DNA of 12,723 bases from Bacteroidota bacterium (lineage in GTDB: Bacteria; Bacteroidota; Bacteroidia; Bacteroidales; FEN-979): assembly GCA_026391755.1 (NCBI GenBank), contig JAPLDN010000036.1:1-12723 (forward strand), written 5' to 3'. This document shows, piece after piece, positions 1-8,380 of the stretch. A program made the translations under genes and the position numbers. How positions within the stretch are numbered: the first letter of the stretch is position 1; each line of letters opens with the position of its first letter. The notes beneath the pieces are model-generated. The model ran no database searches and was not told where the DNA came from. It saw nothing but the letters and a program-made list of their open reading frames with translations.

Positions 1-440
1 TATTAACACCTTATCTCTTTCTGGCTGCATTTTATTTCCTTACCGATCAGCTTACAGGCCAGATCATAGTTTATGAGAAAATGCTTGCTTCCTTTTTCTT
101 CTATCCCATTCACCTGCATACTGATGACTGGGTCATAGGGATATTCACTCTTGTGCTTGCAATCTGGGGCTTTTCTTATCTGCTAAGCGGCCCCATGGAA
201 AAGACAGCCGAGATCAGGGCTAAAACATACCTTGTGGTTTGGCTTGTCCTGATTTCGATGCTGAGCATAGCCTATTCAACAACCATGGTTGTTTACCATC
301 TTATCCTGATCTTCCCCTCCCTTACACTAATGCTGACTTCAGCATTCCTTGGGATTAAGAAAAAGAGATGGGCTGAGATCATTTTCCTGATTTATTTTCT
401 GCTGATCCTGATCAATTCGTACTTTTATAACCCTGAATAA
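1..440 (+). CDS. C-terminal part of a polytopic membrane protein (5' end outside window)
   Basis: The reading frame (codons from base 3) is open from the window edge to the TAA at 438-440. It reads LTPYLFLAAFYF before the first in-frame ATG at base 81, so the gene almost certainly starts upstream and ATG 81 is internal. The visible ~145 residues hold about four hydrophobic spans: WVIGIFTLVLAIWGF, TYLVVWLVLISMLS, a span around YHLILIFPSLTLMLTSAF, and EIIFLIYFLLILIN near the end. A short basic loop (GIKKKRW) lies between the last two. I do not recognise the family with confidence. Small Bacteroidetes-specific integral membrane proteins of unknown function (DUF6427-type) are a candidate, from memory only. 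It ends 10 bp before rnhB and is probably cotranscribed with it. No catalytic motif is visible. Confidence 0.7.
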   Translation, partial: LTPYLFLAAFYFLTDQLTGQIIVYEKMLASFFFYPIHLHTDDWVIGIFTLVLAIWGFSYLLSGPMEKTAEIRAKTYLVVWLVLISMLSIAYSTTMVVYHLILIFPSLTLMLTSAFLGIKKKRWAEIIFLIYFLLILINSYFYNPE

Positions 441-450
441 AATAAGGCTT

Positions 451-1047
451 ATGTTACAGGCCTCTTATACTGAGGGTTTGATTGAAGCCGGAGTCGACGA
501 AGCAGGAAGAGGCTGCCTCGCAGGTCCTGTTTTTGCTGCTGCTGTCATTTTCCCGCAAGGATATAAGGATCTGGAGCTGAATGATTCGAAACAGCTCCCG
601 GCACGTAAACGGGAGCAACTCAGGAAAAGGATTGAACGGGAGGCCCTTGCATGGGCCGTCGCTACTGCCTCAGCCGGCACCATTGATGAGATCAACATCC
701 TCAATGCCTCCATACTCGCCATGCACCTTGCCATTGAAAAACTTCCAATAAGGCCCGAACTCCTGCTTGTCGACGGTAACCGTTTCAAACCCCTTAACGA
801 CATCCGCCATCAGTGCATTATTCAAGGAGATGCGAAATTCATGTCGATCGCTGCCGCATCCATCCTGGCAAAGACATACAGGGATGATTATATGTGCGGT
901 ATTGCGAAAGATTTTCCTCAATACGACTGGGTAAACAATAAGGGATATCCCTGCCGCAAACACCGTGAGGCAATCTGTCATCACGGACCCTGCCCTCACC
1001 ACCGTATGAGTTTCAGGTTGTACCAACAGCTAAAGCTGGCTTTATGA
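451..1047 (+). CDS. rnhB: Ribonuclease HII
   Basis: RNase HII cleaves the RNA strand of RNA-DNA hybrids and nicks 5' of single ribonucleotides left in DNA, starting ribonucleotide excision repair in the cytoplasm. The 198 residues match the family's usual length. The N-terminal signature VDEAGRG carries the metal ligands Asp16 and Glu17. NDSKQL (44-49) follows, Asp108 lies in VDGN, and Asp145 lies in the AKTYRD segment, completing the DEDD-type active site. The C-terminal HRMSF motif is the usual substrate-contacting end. ATG 451 puts the family motif at residue 15, as expected. The gene lies 10 bp after the membrane-protein gene, and its TGA overlaps the ATG of the next gene (ATGA at 1044-1047), implying translational coupling. 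All key residues are present. Confidence 0.96.
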   Translation: MLQASYTEGLIEAGVDEAGRGCLAGPVFAAAVIFPQGYKDLELNDSKQLPARKREQLRKRIEREALAWAVATASAGTIDEINILNASILAMHLAIEKLPIRPELLLVDGNRFKPLNDIRHQCIIQGDAKFMSIAAASILAKTYRDDYMCGIAKDFPQYDWVNNKGYPCRKHREAICHHGPCPHHRMSFRLYQQLKLAL

Positions 1048-3788
1048 AGAGAGCTAAAGTCTGGTTATTCTCAGTTGGAGCCGCAATAGTAATTGCAGTC
1101 CTGGGCTGGGGAATATACCGGCTGGCCGAATATTCAGTTCAGCCGGATGAGTCCCCTTTGAATGCGGTGCCAGATAACACGGCTCTGATAATAAAAATCA
1201 ACAAACCCGGTAATCTCTGGGAAGAGCTTAACCGTTCAAACCTGATCTGGAAATCACTTTCCCGCTATCCTGTAATCAGATCGATTAAGAACGAGCTTCA
1301 TTTGTTTGATTCCATAAGTCGTAAGAATCAGAATATCAGTGCTGTACTTCAGCGATATAACCTCGTGCTTACACTAACCCTCAGCGGCCATACAAGGTTC
1401 GGCGTGGTTTTTCTTACTTCTGCTCCCGGCCTTGATCCTGGTAAGTATGCCGATGAATTTGCAAGAGAACTTTTCGGGGATTCGGCGAAGATCAGCGAAA
1501 CTCCGTATGCTTCCACCACGATCCATCGCCTGCAAAGCGGCGATAAATCAACACCTTTTTATTATTCCACGGTCAAAGGGGTATTCATCGGAAGTTTTCT
1601 TGCCGACCTTGTAAAAAAATCCATTGACCGCCTCACATTCAACACCCCTGCTTTCCAGGCTTCAGGATTTCACAAAGTGGAAGTCCCTTCGGGTAAAAAA
1701 GCCGATGCGAATATCTATGTGAACTATCGTATGTTAGCCCTGGCTTTATCGAGGATCTCGAGGACCGAAAACCATATGGCCCTGATACAGCTTGCGCGTC
1801 TTGCTTCCTGGAGCGGGCTGGATGTGATTATAAAAAAAGACGAGCTTTTCCTGAATGGATTTACCCTTGCCGACGATACTACCTTTCATTACCTCAACCT
1901 GTTTACGGGACAGGTCCCCCAGCCCAATGAACTTATTTCAGTGGCGCCCGAGAAGGTAGCGTATTTCGCTTTTTTTGGATGGGGGGATCTTACCACCTAT
2001 TTCGAACGCCTGGAATTGAGAAATCACCAGGATGAACTGGAAGCAGGCAACCAGAACGCCCTAAGCCAGATGAACCAGAGATACCGGATAAACCTTTCCG
2101 ACTTTTTTCTGCCATGGATGGGGAAGCAGGCTATGGTTTTTGCCATGGAAGCCGATTCCGGCCAGGGCAGCGACAGGGTATTCGCGGCTTTCCAGGTCAG
2201 GGATTCAATTCTGGCCGTGTCATTGCTCGACAGCCTCAGGGTAAGGATGGGCATTAAAAAAGATTCCATAAGGTATAAAGGATACAGGATTACCGGAATC
2301 CATTTCAATCATATTCTCCAGAATCTTTTTGGCTCCCTTTTTGAACCGGCAGGCCATGCCTGGTATACCTTTATCAATCACGCCCTTGTCTTCGGGCAGG
2401 ACCCGTCGGCATTGAAATTTCTTATCGACGAGAATATTACCGGTTATACCCTTGGCAGGAACAAAGATTATCTTGATTTCAGCGGTAAAATGGCGGGGCG
2501 GTCAAATATTTTCATTTATTTCAACACTCCGTATGCATCGAAAGCCATAAGCCGGATGATTGACGATCCCCTGCTTTCAACCCTTCATCCCATGCTCGAC
2601 AGCCTGAAAAAATTTCAACCTGTAGGGATACAGTATTCCTCACAGGAAGAATTCTTTTCTACAAGCATCTTTATAGGGTATACGCCTAATCTCCGGAAAG
2701 AGGGCCCCTTAAACTGGAAGGCAAAGCTTGATACAACCATCACCGGCAGTCCTCAGATCCTGAACACAATGGCTAAGAGTGACCCTGTTATCCTCGTACG
2801 CGACACATTGAATAATATATACCAGTATGGCGCCAACGGATTGCTTCGCTGGAGGCTGCATGTTATGGGAAAGATCCTTTCAAAAGTCAAAGCCGTGATC
2901 ATGCCCTACTGCGACACTGTGTTTTACTTCTTTAACACCGATTCCCATCTTTACTTATTGAGATCCGATGGACAGTCCGCCCGGGACTATCCCATGCGAT
3001 TCCCTATACCGGCTACCAATGCGCTGACCATCGTTAATTTTGACCATAAGGCCGACTACAGGATCTTCGTTGCTTTTAACGATAAACGCATTTACCAGTT
3101 CGACCTTAAAGGACATTCTGTCGCAAATTGGGAAAGGCCCCTGATGAAAGCTGCCATCCGAAACCCGGTAGAATACATAGTATCGAACCACAAGGATTTC
3201 TTTTTCATACGAGACCTTGAGAATAACCTTATAATCACTGACCGCCAGGGCCGGCAAAGGATAAGGGTGGGCCCTATGTTTCGCCCGGCCGATCACTCTA
3301 CCTTTTACCCTGTAAACATGGCCCAGAAAGGGATCTTTGTCACTACGGGTCCGGGCGGGAAACTTATATTTATCCAGGAAAACGGGAAAACAATCGAGAT
3401 CAGCCTCGGACAGTTTTCACCTCGCCATTGGTTTTTTAATGAGAATGTAATGGGCAATATTGTCCCCGAATATATCTTCGTTGATAAGAACAAGATATCC
3501 TATTACAGCCGCTCAAACAAGCTCATCTATTCTTATGTGTTCCGCAGGGAGATCAGCCGCGCTCCCTTCGTCCTGTATGACGGTCTGAACAGGATTTCGT
3601 TGATTGGAGTTACAATACCTGAAACAGGTGAACTCTTCCTGTTCGACTCAAAAGGATATTATCCGATGGAACCAGGCGTATATGGAAACACAGCCTTCGA
3701 CATCGGTCATATGGATAGCGAGGAATCGTTTAACCTGGTAGTGGGATCGGGCAGCTATCTGCGCAATTACCTCATTCCTTCAAGATAG
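1044..3788 (+). CDS. Large membrane-anchored protein of unknown function with C-terminal propeller-like region
   Basis: I do not recognise a named function. The 914-residue protein starts MKRAKVW and has one hydrophobic segment at about residues 7-28 with a positive N-terminus. This suggests an uncleaved signal anchor with the bulk of the protein in the periplasm; no lipobox Cys is visible. The first ~570 residues are a mixed alpha/beta region without obvious catalytic motifs. From about residue 580 to the end there are repeated short beta-rich units ending in a turn, such as NIYQYGANGLLRWRL, HLYLLRSDGQ, IYQFDLKGHSV, NLIITDRQGRQ and KLIFIQENGKT. Such units are typical of PQQ-like or WD-like beta-propellers, so a scaffold or ligand-binding role is plausible. 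It is translationally coupled to rnhB by a 4-bp overlap and converges on the glucosaminidase gene with a 27-bp gap. Confidence in the gene is high; the propeller is inferred from the repeat pattern. Confidence 0.88.
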   Translation: MKRAKVWLFSVGAAIVIAVLGWGIYRLAEYSVQPDESPLNAVPDNTALIIKINKPGNLWEELNRSNLIWKSLSRYPVIRSIKNELHLFDSISRKNQNISAVLQRYNLVLTLTLSGHTRFGVVFLTSAPGLDPGKYADEFARELFGDSAKISETPYASTTIHRLQSGDKSTPFYYSTVKGVFIGSFLADLVKKSIDRLTFNTPAFQASGFHKVEVPSGKKADANIYVNYRMLALALSRISRTENHMALIQLARLASWSGLDVIIKKDELFLNGFTLADDTTFHYLNLFTGQVPQPNELISVAPEKVAYFAFFGWGDLTTYFERLELRNHQDELEAGNQNALSQMNQRYRINLSDFFLPWMGKQAMVFAMEADSGQGSDRVFAAFQVRDSILAVSLLDSLRVRMGIKKDSIRYKGYRITGIHFNHILQNLFGSLFEPAGHAWYTFINHALVFGQDPSALKFLIDENITGYTLGRNKDYLDFSGKMAGRSNIFIYFNTPYASKAISRMIDDPLLSTLHPMLDSLKKFQPVGIQYSSQEEFFSTSIFIGYTPNLRKEGPLNWKAKLDTTITGSPQILNTMAKSDPVILVRDTLNNIYQYGANGLLRWRLHVMGKILSKVKAVIMPYCDTVFYFFNTDSHLYLLRSDGQSARDYPMRFPIPATNALTIVNFDHKADYRIFVAFNDKRIYQFDLKGHSVANWERPLMKAAIRNPVEYIVSNHKDFFFIRDLENNLIITDRQGRQRIRVGPMFRPADHSTFYPVNMAQKGIFVTTGPGGKLIFIQENGKTIEISLGQFSPRHWFFNENVMGNIVPEYIFVDKNKISYYSRSNKLIYSYVFRREISRAPFVLYDGLNRISLIGVTIPETGELFLFDSKGYYPMEPGVYGNTAFDIGHMDSEESFNLVVGSGSYLRNYLIPSR

Positions 3789-3815
3789 AAGTGCAATTTT
3801 CAGCTTTTAAACAGC

Positions 3816-4864
<1,049 letters not shown>

Positions 4865-4868
<4 letters not shown>

Positions 4869-6238
4869 GCCTTTACCAACTCCCTGAAACGTTTGCCCCT
4901 CTCCTCGAAATTCGCGAATTCATCATAACTGGCAGCCGCCGGCGATAGCAGGCAGGAATATCCCGGCCTGGTTTCCCGGAATACAATTTCCTTTAATAAA
5001 TCGAAACGGTTTATATAAAATAAGGTCTGCGGATGAGGTTTAAGGGCTTCCATGCATTCACCTATACGCCTGCCTGCGGCGCCCACCAATACAAGTGTCC
5101 GTACCCCTGATCCGGCAAGGAATGCAGAGAGTCCATTATAATCTATTCCGCGGTCGAAGCCTCCGAGTATCAAGGTATCCACCTTTGGGACCGATTTCAC
5201 AGCTTCAATGCATGCTTCAGGGATTGTAGCTATGCTGTCGTTATAGAAATGGATCAGCCTGTTTTCACCAATATATTCAAGCCTGTGTTCAAGTCCTTTG
5301 AATGTTAAGATGCCTTCCCTGATCGCCTCATCTTCAACCCCCGCCACACAGCATGCTCCGATGGCCGCCATAATATTCTTAAGGTTGTGCTCTCCCCTGA
5401 GATAACGCTTTTGTTCAAGCTCCCAAACAGCACGGTCATGGATCCCGTCGGAGAAAAAAATGGTATTGGAATTGCGCCAGATCCCCTGACGGTTTTCAAG
5501 CGACAACGAAAACGGAAAACAATGGGCTTTGCTTCCAAACCGAATTATATGCCCGGAAACCAGCTCATCCGAAGAATTGTAAATAAGAAAGTCGTCAGGG
5601 CCCTGGAAACAGGCAATATTAAGTTTTGCCTGCTGGTATGCTTCATAAGAAGCATATGCATCAAGGTGTTCCTGGAAAAGGTTCAGCAAAACGCCGATAT
5701 GGGGAGATACACTTACATATTCAAGCTGGTGGGAGGAAAGTTCAAAAACGATGATTGTACCCTCTTTTATCCTGTTGCTGAAATGAAAAGCTGGGGAACC
5801 AATATTCCCGACAAGGCAGGAATCTTTTCCGGCCTGCTGCAGGATATGATGAATCAGGCTCGAAGTTGTGCTCTTGCCTTTCGTTCCAGTGACCCCGATA
5901 ATCTGCCGGCTGTATTTTTCAAGAAAAAGAGAAGTCTGGGAGATGACTTTTCCCGCAGGAACCGCCGGTTCCAGGTGATTGATCCTTATACCGGGGCTTT
6001 TCATAAGCAGGTCGCAACGGGGTATCACATCGAGGTATGCTTCACCTGTATAAAATTCGACGTTGCTGTCGTTTTCGAGCAATGGATGGCTGCTGATATT
6101 TTCATTCTTGTCGGCAATCAGCAGAAGCTCAGTGGGAAAGACCTGCCTGATAAGGGAATACGACGACTGTCCTTCCCTGCCGAAACCGAGAATGGCAGTG
6201 AGCCTGCCAGCCAGCTTTTGTTCCAGGAACTCAAGCAT
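4865..6238 (-). CDS. murD2: UDP-N-acetylmuramoyl-L-alanine--glutamate ligase, MurD2 type (predicted L-Glu specific)
   Basis: A cytoplasmic ATP-dependent Mur ligase adding glutamate to UDP-MurNAc-L-Ala. All three domains are visible: the N-terminal nucleotide-binding fold (ILGFGREGQSS, 16-26), the ATP P-loop GTKGKST (118-124) with ELSSHQLEYV and FQEHLDAY, and the C-terminal glutamate-binding domain with LILGG and SPAAASYDEFANFEERG (432-448). The 457 residues are the normal length. Canonical MurD has DSKATN where this protein has DSIATIP (334-340), and GGxxKG where it has GGFDRG (359-364). Those two lysines contact D-Glu in E. coli MurD (Lys319, Lys348, from memory). With murL immediately upstream and overlapping by 8 bp, this points to MurD2 (EC 6.3.2.53), which uses L-Glu. 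An ordinary MurD is the alternative. It overlaps the downstream glucosaminidase start by 4 bp. Confidence 0.85.
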
Positions 6239-7607
6239 ACAAGGCCTTTTTTAAAATGTCCCCGAACGGTTCCTGAAGGTTATTGGGCAGCCAGGATTCC
6301 AGGGATGAACAAAATTCCAATTCTCTGTATATCTCAAATTCGGCTGAGCCCCTGTACAGCTGTAGCAGGGCCGGAAGCGGTCTTGCACCTTGCATCCTCA
6401 CAGCTTCGCATAAGGCCAGGTTGACTTCCGATATGGTTCCTATGCAATCAAAAGGTTTTTCCTCAGCGGCACCTGTGAACTGCCTGAGCATACCCGACAT
6501 CGCGGGCTGGTCAAGAAGGTTTTTCCCGAATATCAGGTTAAGCCTGTCCAAACCAAAAAAAGGCGCCAGGATAATGAATGTAAACAGGCATTTAGGGCAG
6601 TTGCAGCACCAGGTGTCGGTCTTGCTTCCGGCATTGCAGGAACGGAAGACATCATGGTAAGCCGGTAATCGTGAAAAAAGCAAGGCTATCTGGAGCTCGT
6701 TCAGCGGTCTCAGGAAGCTGAAATATTCAATATCATGAGTAATATATTTACTCACATAAAACCGGAAATCGTCCTCAAACTCCAGTGATTTCGAGTATTG
6801 ATGATTAATGTTGGTTCCCGGGATGGTGGCTTCGTTGGCGCTGGATTCGTTGGAAAGCACGATAAATTTCCTGCCTGTAAGCAAGGCCGCGGTAAGGGAA
6901 ATAAACGCAAGCAAAGCCGAGAATGGTGTATGCCCGTTAAGGAAGCCCATTGCATTCATTTCAAGCAGAAGCGGGTCGATACTGCGGGATATAAGAAGGG
7001 TCTTGCCCGCAGTAATTTCAGAAGCATCTATGACACCGGATGTTGCGCCGCGAGCATTAAGCACAAGAGGCAACGTATCGAAGGCGGTTTTAAGCAGATC
7101 CAGTGTGACAGCCGAATCCTTGCCTCCTCCAAGCGGTACGATCAAACCTGCCCCTATATCCGGCGTAGCCAAAGAAGGATAGTCCTCACCCTCAACTTCA
7201 ATCTCCATAAATGAATTCACGTTTGTGCTGATTGAATTCAGGTAAAAGAACTCACCCAGCCCCAGGAAATACAGTTTCTTCCACCATTCTTTCTGCTCCG
7301 GTGTAAGTCCTGCAGGTTTTATGATTAGTTTGGGCGGACAGGCTGTTTTCCAGTAACTTATGAGTTCGATCATGCCGATGTGGAAGACAAGCGATGGAAG
7401 AAGGGGTTTCAGAACTTCATCGTCAAATGCCCAGTTGCTTCTCGGGATAAACAAGGAGGGATAAAAATGGTAACGGTCGCCGAGGTTAAAATGAAAGTTT
7501 ATATTCAGCCCCCCCCGATCAAGTGAGAACCTGAATTCCTCGTAGATAAAAAAGGGGAATTCGGACGAAAATTTATCAAGTTTATCCTGGTTGCTGGACT
7601 TTGGCAT
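6231..7607 (-). CDS. murL: UDP-MurNAc-L-Ala-L-Glu epimerase (MurL)
   Basis: MurL converts the terminal L-Glu of UDP-MurNAc-L-Ala-L-Glu to D-Glu in an ATP- and Mg-dependent reaction. It was characterised in Xanthomonas, where it acts after MurD2. The 458-residue protein carries a PP-loop-like ATP site, VPLGGGKDS (157-165), and a conserved segment around NESSANEATIPG then NHQYSKS (253-274). It also has a Cys cluster with Cys324 and WCCNCPKC (333-340) leading into FTFIILAPFFG. The PP-loop fits chemistry that activates the glutamate carboxylate by adenylation. The strongest support is context: it overlaps a MurD2-like ligase by 8 bp, the same pairing as murL-murD2 in Xanthomonas. It leads the - strand operon, with a TACTTTTG promoter element about 80 bp upstream. 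No Shine-Dalgarno sequence is visible before ATG 7607; the leader is AT-rich. The assignment rests on remembered family features, not a search. Confidence 0.85.
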   Translation of the reverse strand: MPKSSNQDKLDKFSSEFPFFIYEEFRFSLDRGGLNINFHFNLGDRYHFYPSLFIPRSNWAFDDEVLKPLLPSLVFHIGMIELISYWKTACPPKLIIKPAGLTPEQKEWWKKLYFLGLGEFFYLNSISTNVNSFMEIEVEGEDYPSLATPDIGAGLIVPLGGGKDSAVTLDLLKTAFDTLPLVLNARGATSGVIDASEITAGKTLLISRSIDPLLLEMNAMGFLNGHTPFSALLAFISLTAALLTGRKFIVLSNESSANEATIPGTNINHQYSKSLEFEDDFRFYVSKYITHDIEYFSFLRPLNELQIALLFSRLPAYHDVFRSCNAGSKTDTWCCNCPKCLFTFIILAPFFGLDRLNLIFGKNLLDQPAMSGMLRQFTGAAEEKPFDCIGTISEVNLALCEAVRMQGARPLPALLQLYRGSAEFEIYRELEFCSSLESWLPNNLQEPFGDILKKALYA

Positions 7608-7736
7608 TAAATGATATTATCTTTACCCTGAAATTTATATTGAAGGAGTAACGTTATTAAGCGAACTAAATTTTTTGCTACTTGCAAAAGTAATCAAATT
7701 CGTGTACGTTTGTGATGAAAACAGCCCCGGGAAAGG
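7608..7736. promoter_or_regulatory. Divergent promoter region between murL and the YqgE gene
   Basis: This 129-bp gap separates two divergent genes and contains one Bacteroidetes -7 consensus (TAnnTTTG) on each strand. TACGTTTG at 7705-7712 reads + toward the YqgE gene, and TACTTTTG at 7692-7685 reads - toward murL. Upstream of the + element, cTTG (7681-7684) lies about 20 bp away, a partial match to the -33 element TTTG. A 6-bp inverted repeat with a 5-bp spacer, TTTTGC-tactt-GCAAAA (7673-7689), overlaps the murL -7 element. It might be an operator or simply a by-product of the two promoter motifs. Transcription start points are inferred. Confidence 0.6.
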
Positions 7737-8297
7737 ATGAATAAACAGATCATAGAACCGAAGCAGGGGATCATACTGATTTCCGAACCCTCTTTGCAGG
7801 ATTATTACTTCAAGCAAAGCGTTGTATTGCTTGCCGAGCACAGCAAGGAAGGGACATTCGGGGTCATTATCAACAAGCCCCTTGATATGCGGCTGCCTGA
7901 AGTTTTTGAAGATCTCAGGGAGTTTGATTTCCAGGTTTATTTAGGGGGGCCTGTGAAGACCGACTCTGTGTTTTTTATTCACACCCTCGATCATGTTGAA
8001 GGCAGCCTGAAGATCATGAAAGGCTTGTACTGGGGAGGCGATATTGAGACAGTAAAATCTTGTATCCGCAAAGGGCTGATCAGCGAGAGCGGCATCCGTT
8101 TTTTCGTTGGTTATTCAGGGTGGAATCCAAACCAGCTTGAACGGGAGATAAAGGAGAATTCCTGGGTATTATCCCATACTACAGCTGAAGAAGTGATCGC
8201 AAAGCCTCCGGAGTCCCTTTGGAGCAATTACCTGAAGCACATGGGAGAGGACTATGCCATTTGGGCGAATTATCCAGCTGATCCCAACCTGAATTAG
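7737..8297 (+). CDS. YqgE/AlgH (UPF0301) family protein
   Basis: The family is small, soluble and cytoplasmic. The name AlgH comes from a proposed alginate-regulation role in Pseudomonas, but the biochemical function is unsettled. The protein shows the family's landmarks in order: PKQGIILISEPSL near the start, SVVLLAEHSKEGTFGVIINKPL, YLGGPV and a C-terminal RFFVGYSGWNPNQLEREI. At 186 residues it is the usual length. Start ATG 7737 follows GGGAAAGG closely, one of the few Shine-Dalgarno-like sequences in this window. It places the PKQG motif at residue 9, as expected. The gene is transcribed divergently from murL from its own predicted promoter (TACGTTTG at 7705-7712). It is separated from hpdB by 83 bp containing another predicted promoter, so it is probably monocistronic. 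Confidence 0.94.
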   Translation: MNKQIIEPKQGIILISEPSLQDYYFKQSVVLLAEHSKEGTFGVIINKPLDMRLPEVFEDLREFDFQVYLGGPVKTDSVFFIHTLDHVEGSLKIMKGLYWGGDIETVKSCIRKGLISESGIRFFVGYSGWNPNQLEREIKENSWVLSHTTAEEVIAKPPESLWSNYLKHMGEDYAIWANYPADPNLN

Positions 8298-8353
8298 AAA
8301 AGAAGTGACTAGTGAAGGTGGCTGTTGAAGGTGAATTCTGATACAATTTTTCT

Positions 8354-8361
8354 TACTTTTG
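8354..8361 (+). promoter_or_regulatory. Predicted hpdBCA promoter -7 element (TACTTTTG)
   Basis: The octamer fits the Bacteroidetes -7 consensus TAnnTTTG exactly. Transcription would begin around base 8368, only about a dozen bases before the hpdB ATG at 8381. The leader would be very short, and no Shine-Dalgarno sequence is visible in it. A convincing -33 TTTG at the usual ~19-bp spacing is absent. Two copies of TGAAGGTG (8313-8320 and 8326-8333) lie just upstream and could be activator sites, but this is weak evidence. Confidence 0.5.
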
Positions 8362-8380
8362 CATATCTAATTATAAGCAT

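Noticed and set aside
670..1026. A - strand open frame opposite rnhB
   Set aside because: It is a shadow of rnhB; the + strand has all RNase HII catalytic motifs.
3789..3815. Shared terminator between the convergent 914-residue gene and the glucosaminidase gene
   Set aside because: The 27-bp gap has no stem-loop with a U-tract on either strand.
5387..6424. A 345-codon + strand open frame
   Set aside because: It is antisense to murD2 and murL, whose - strand products carry full family motifs; the + strand translation resembles nothing.
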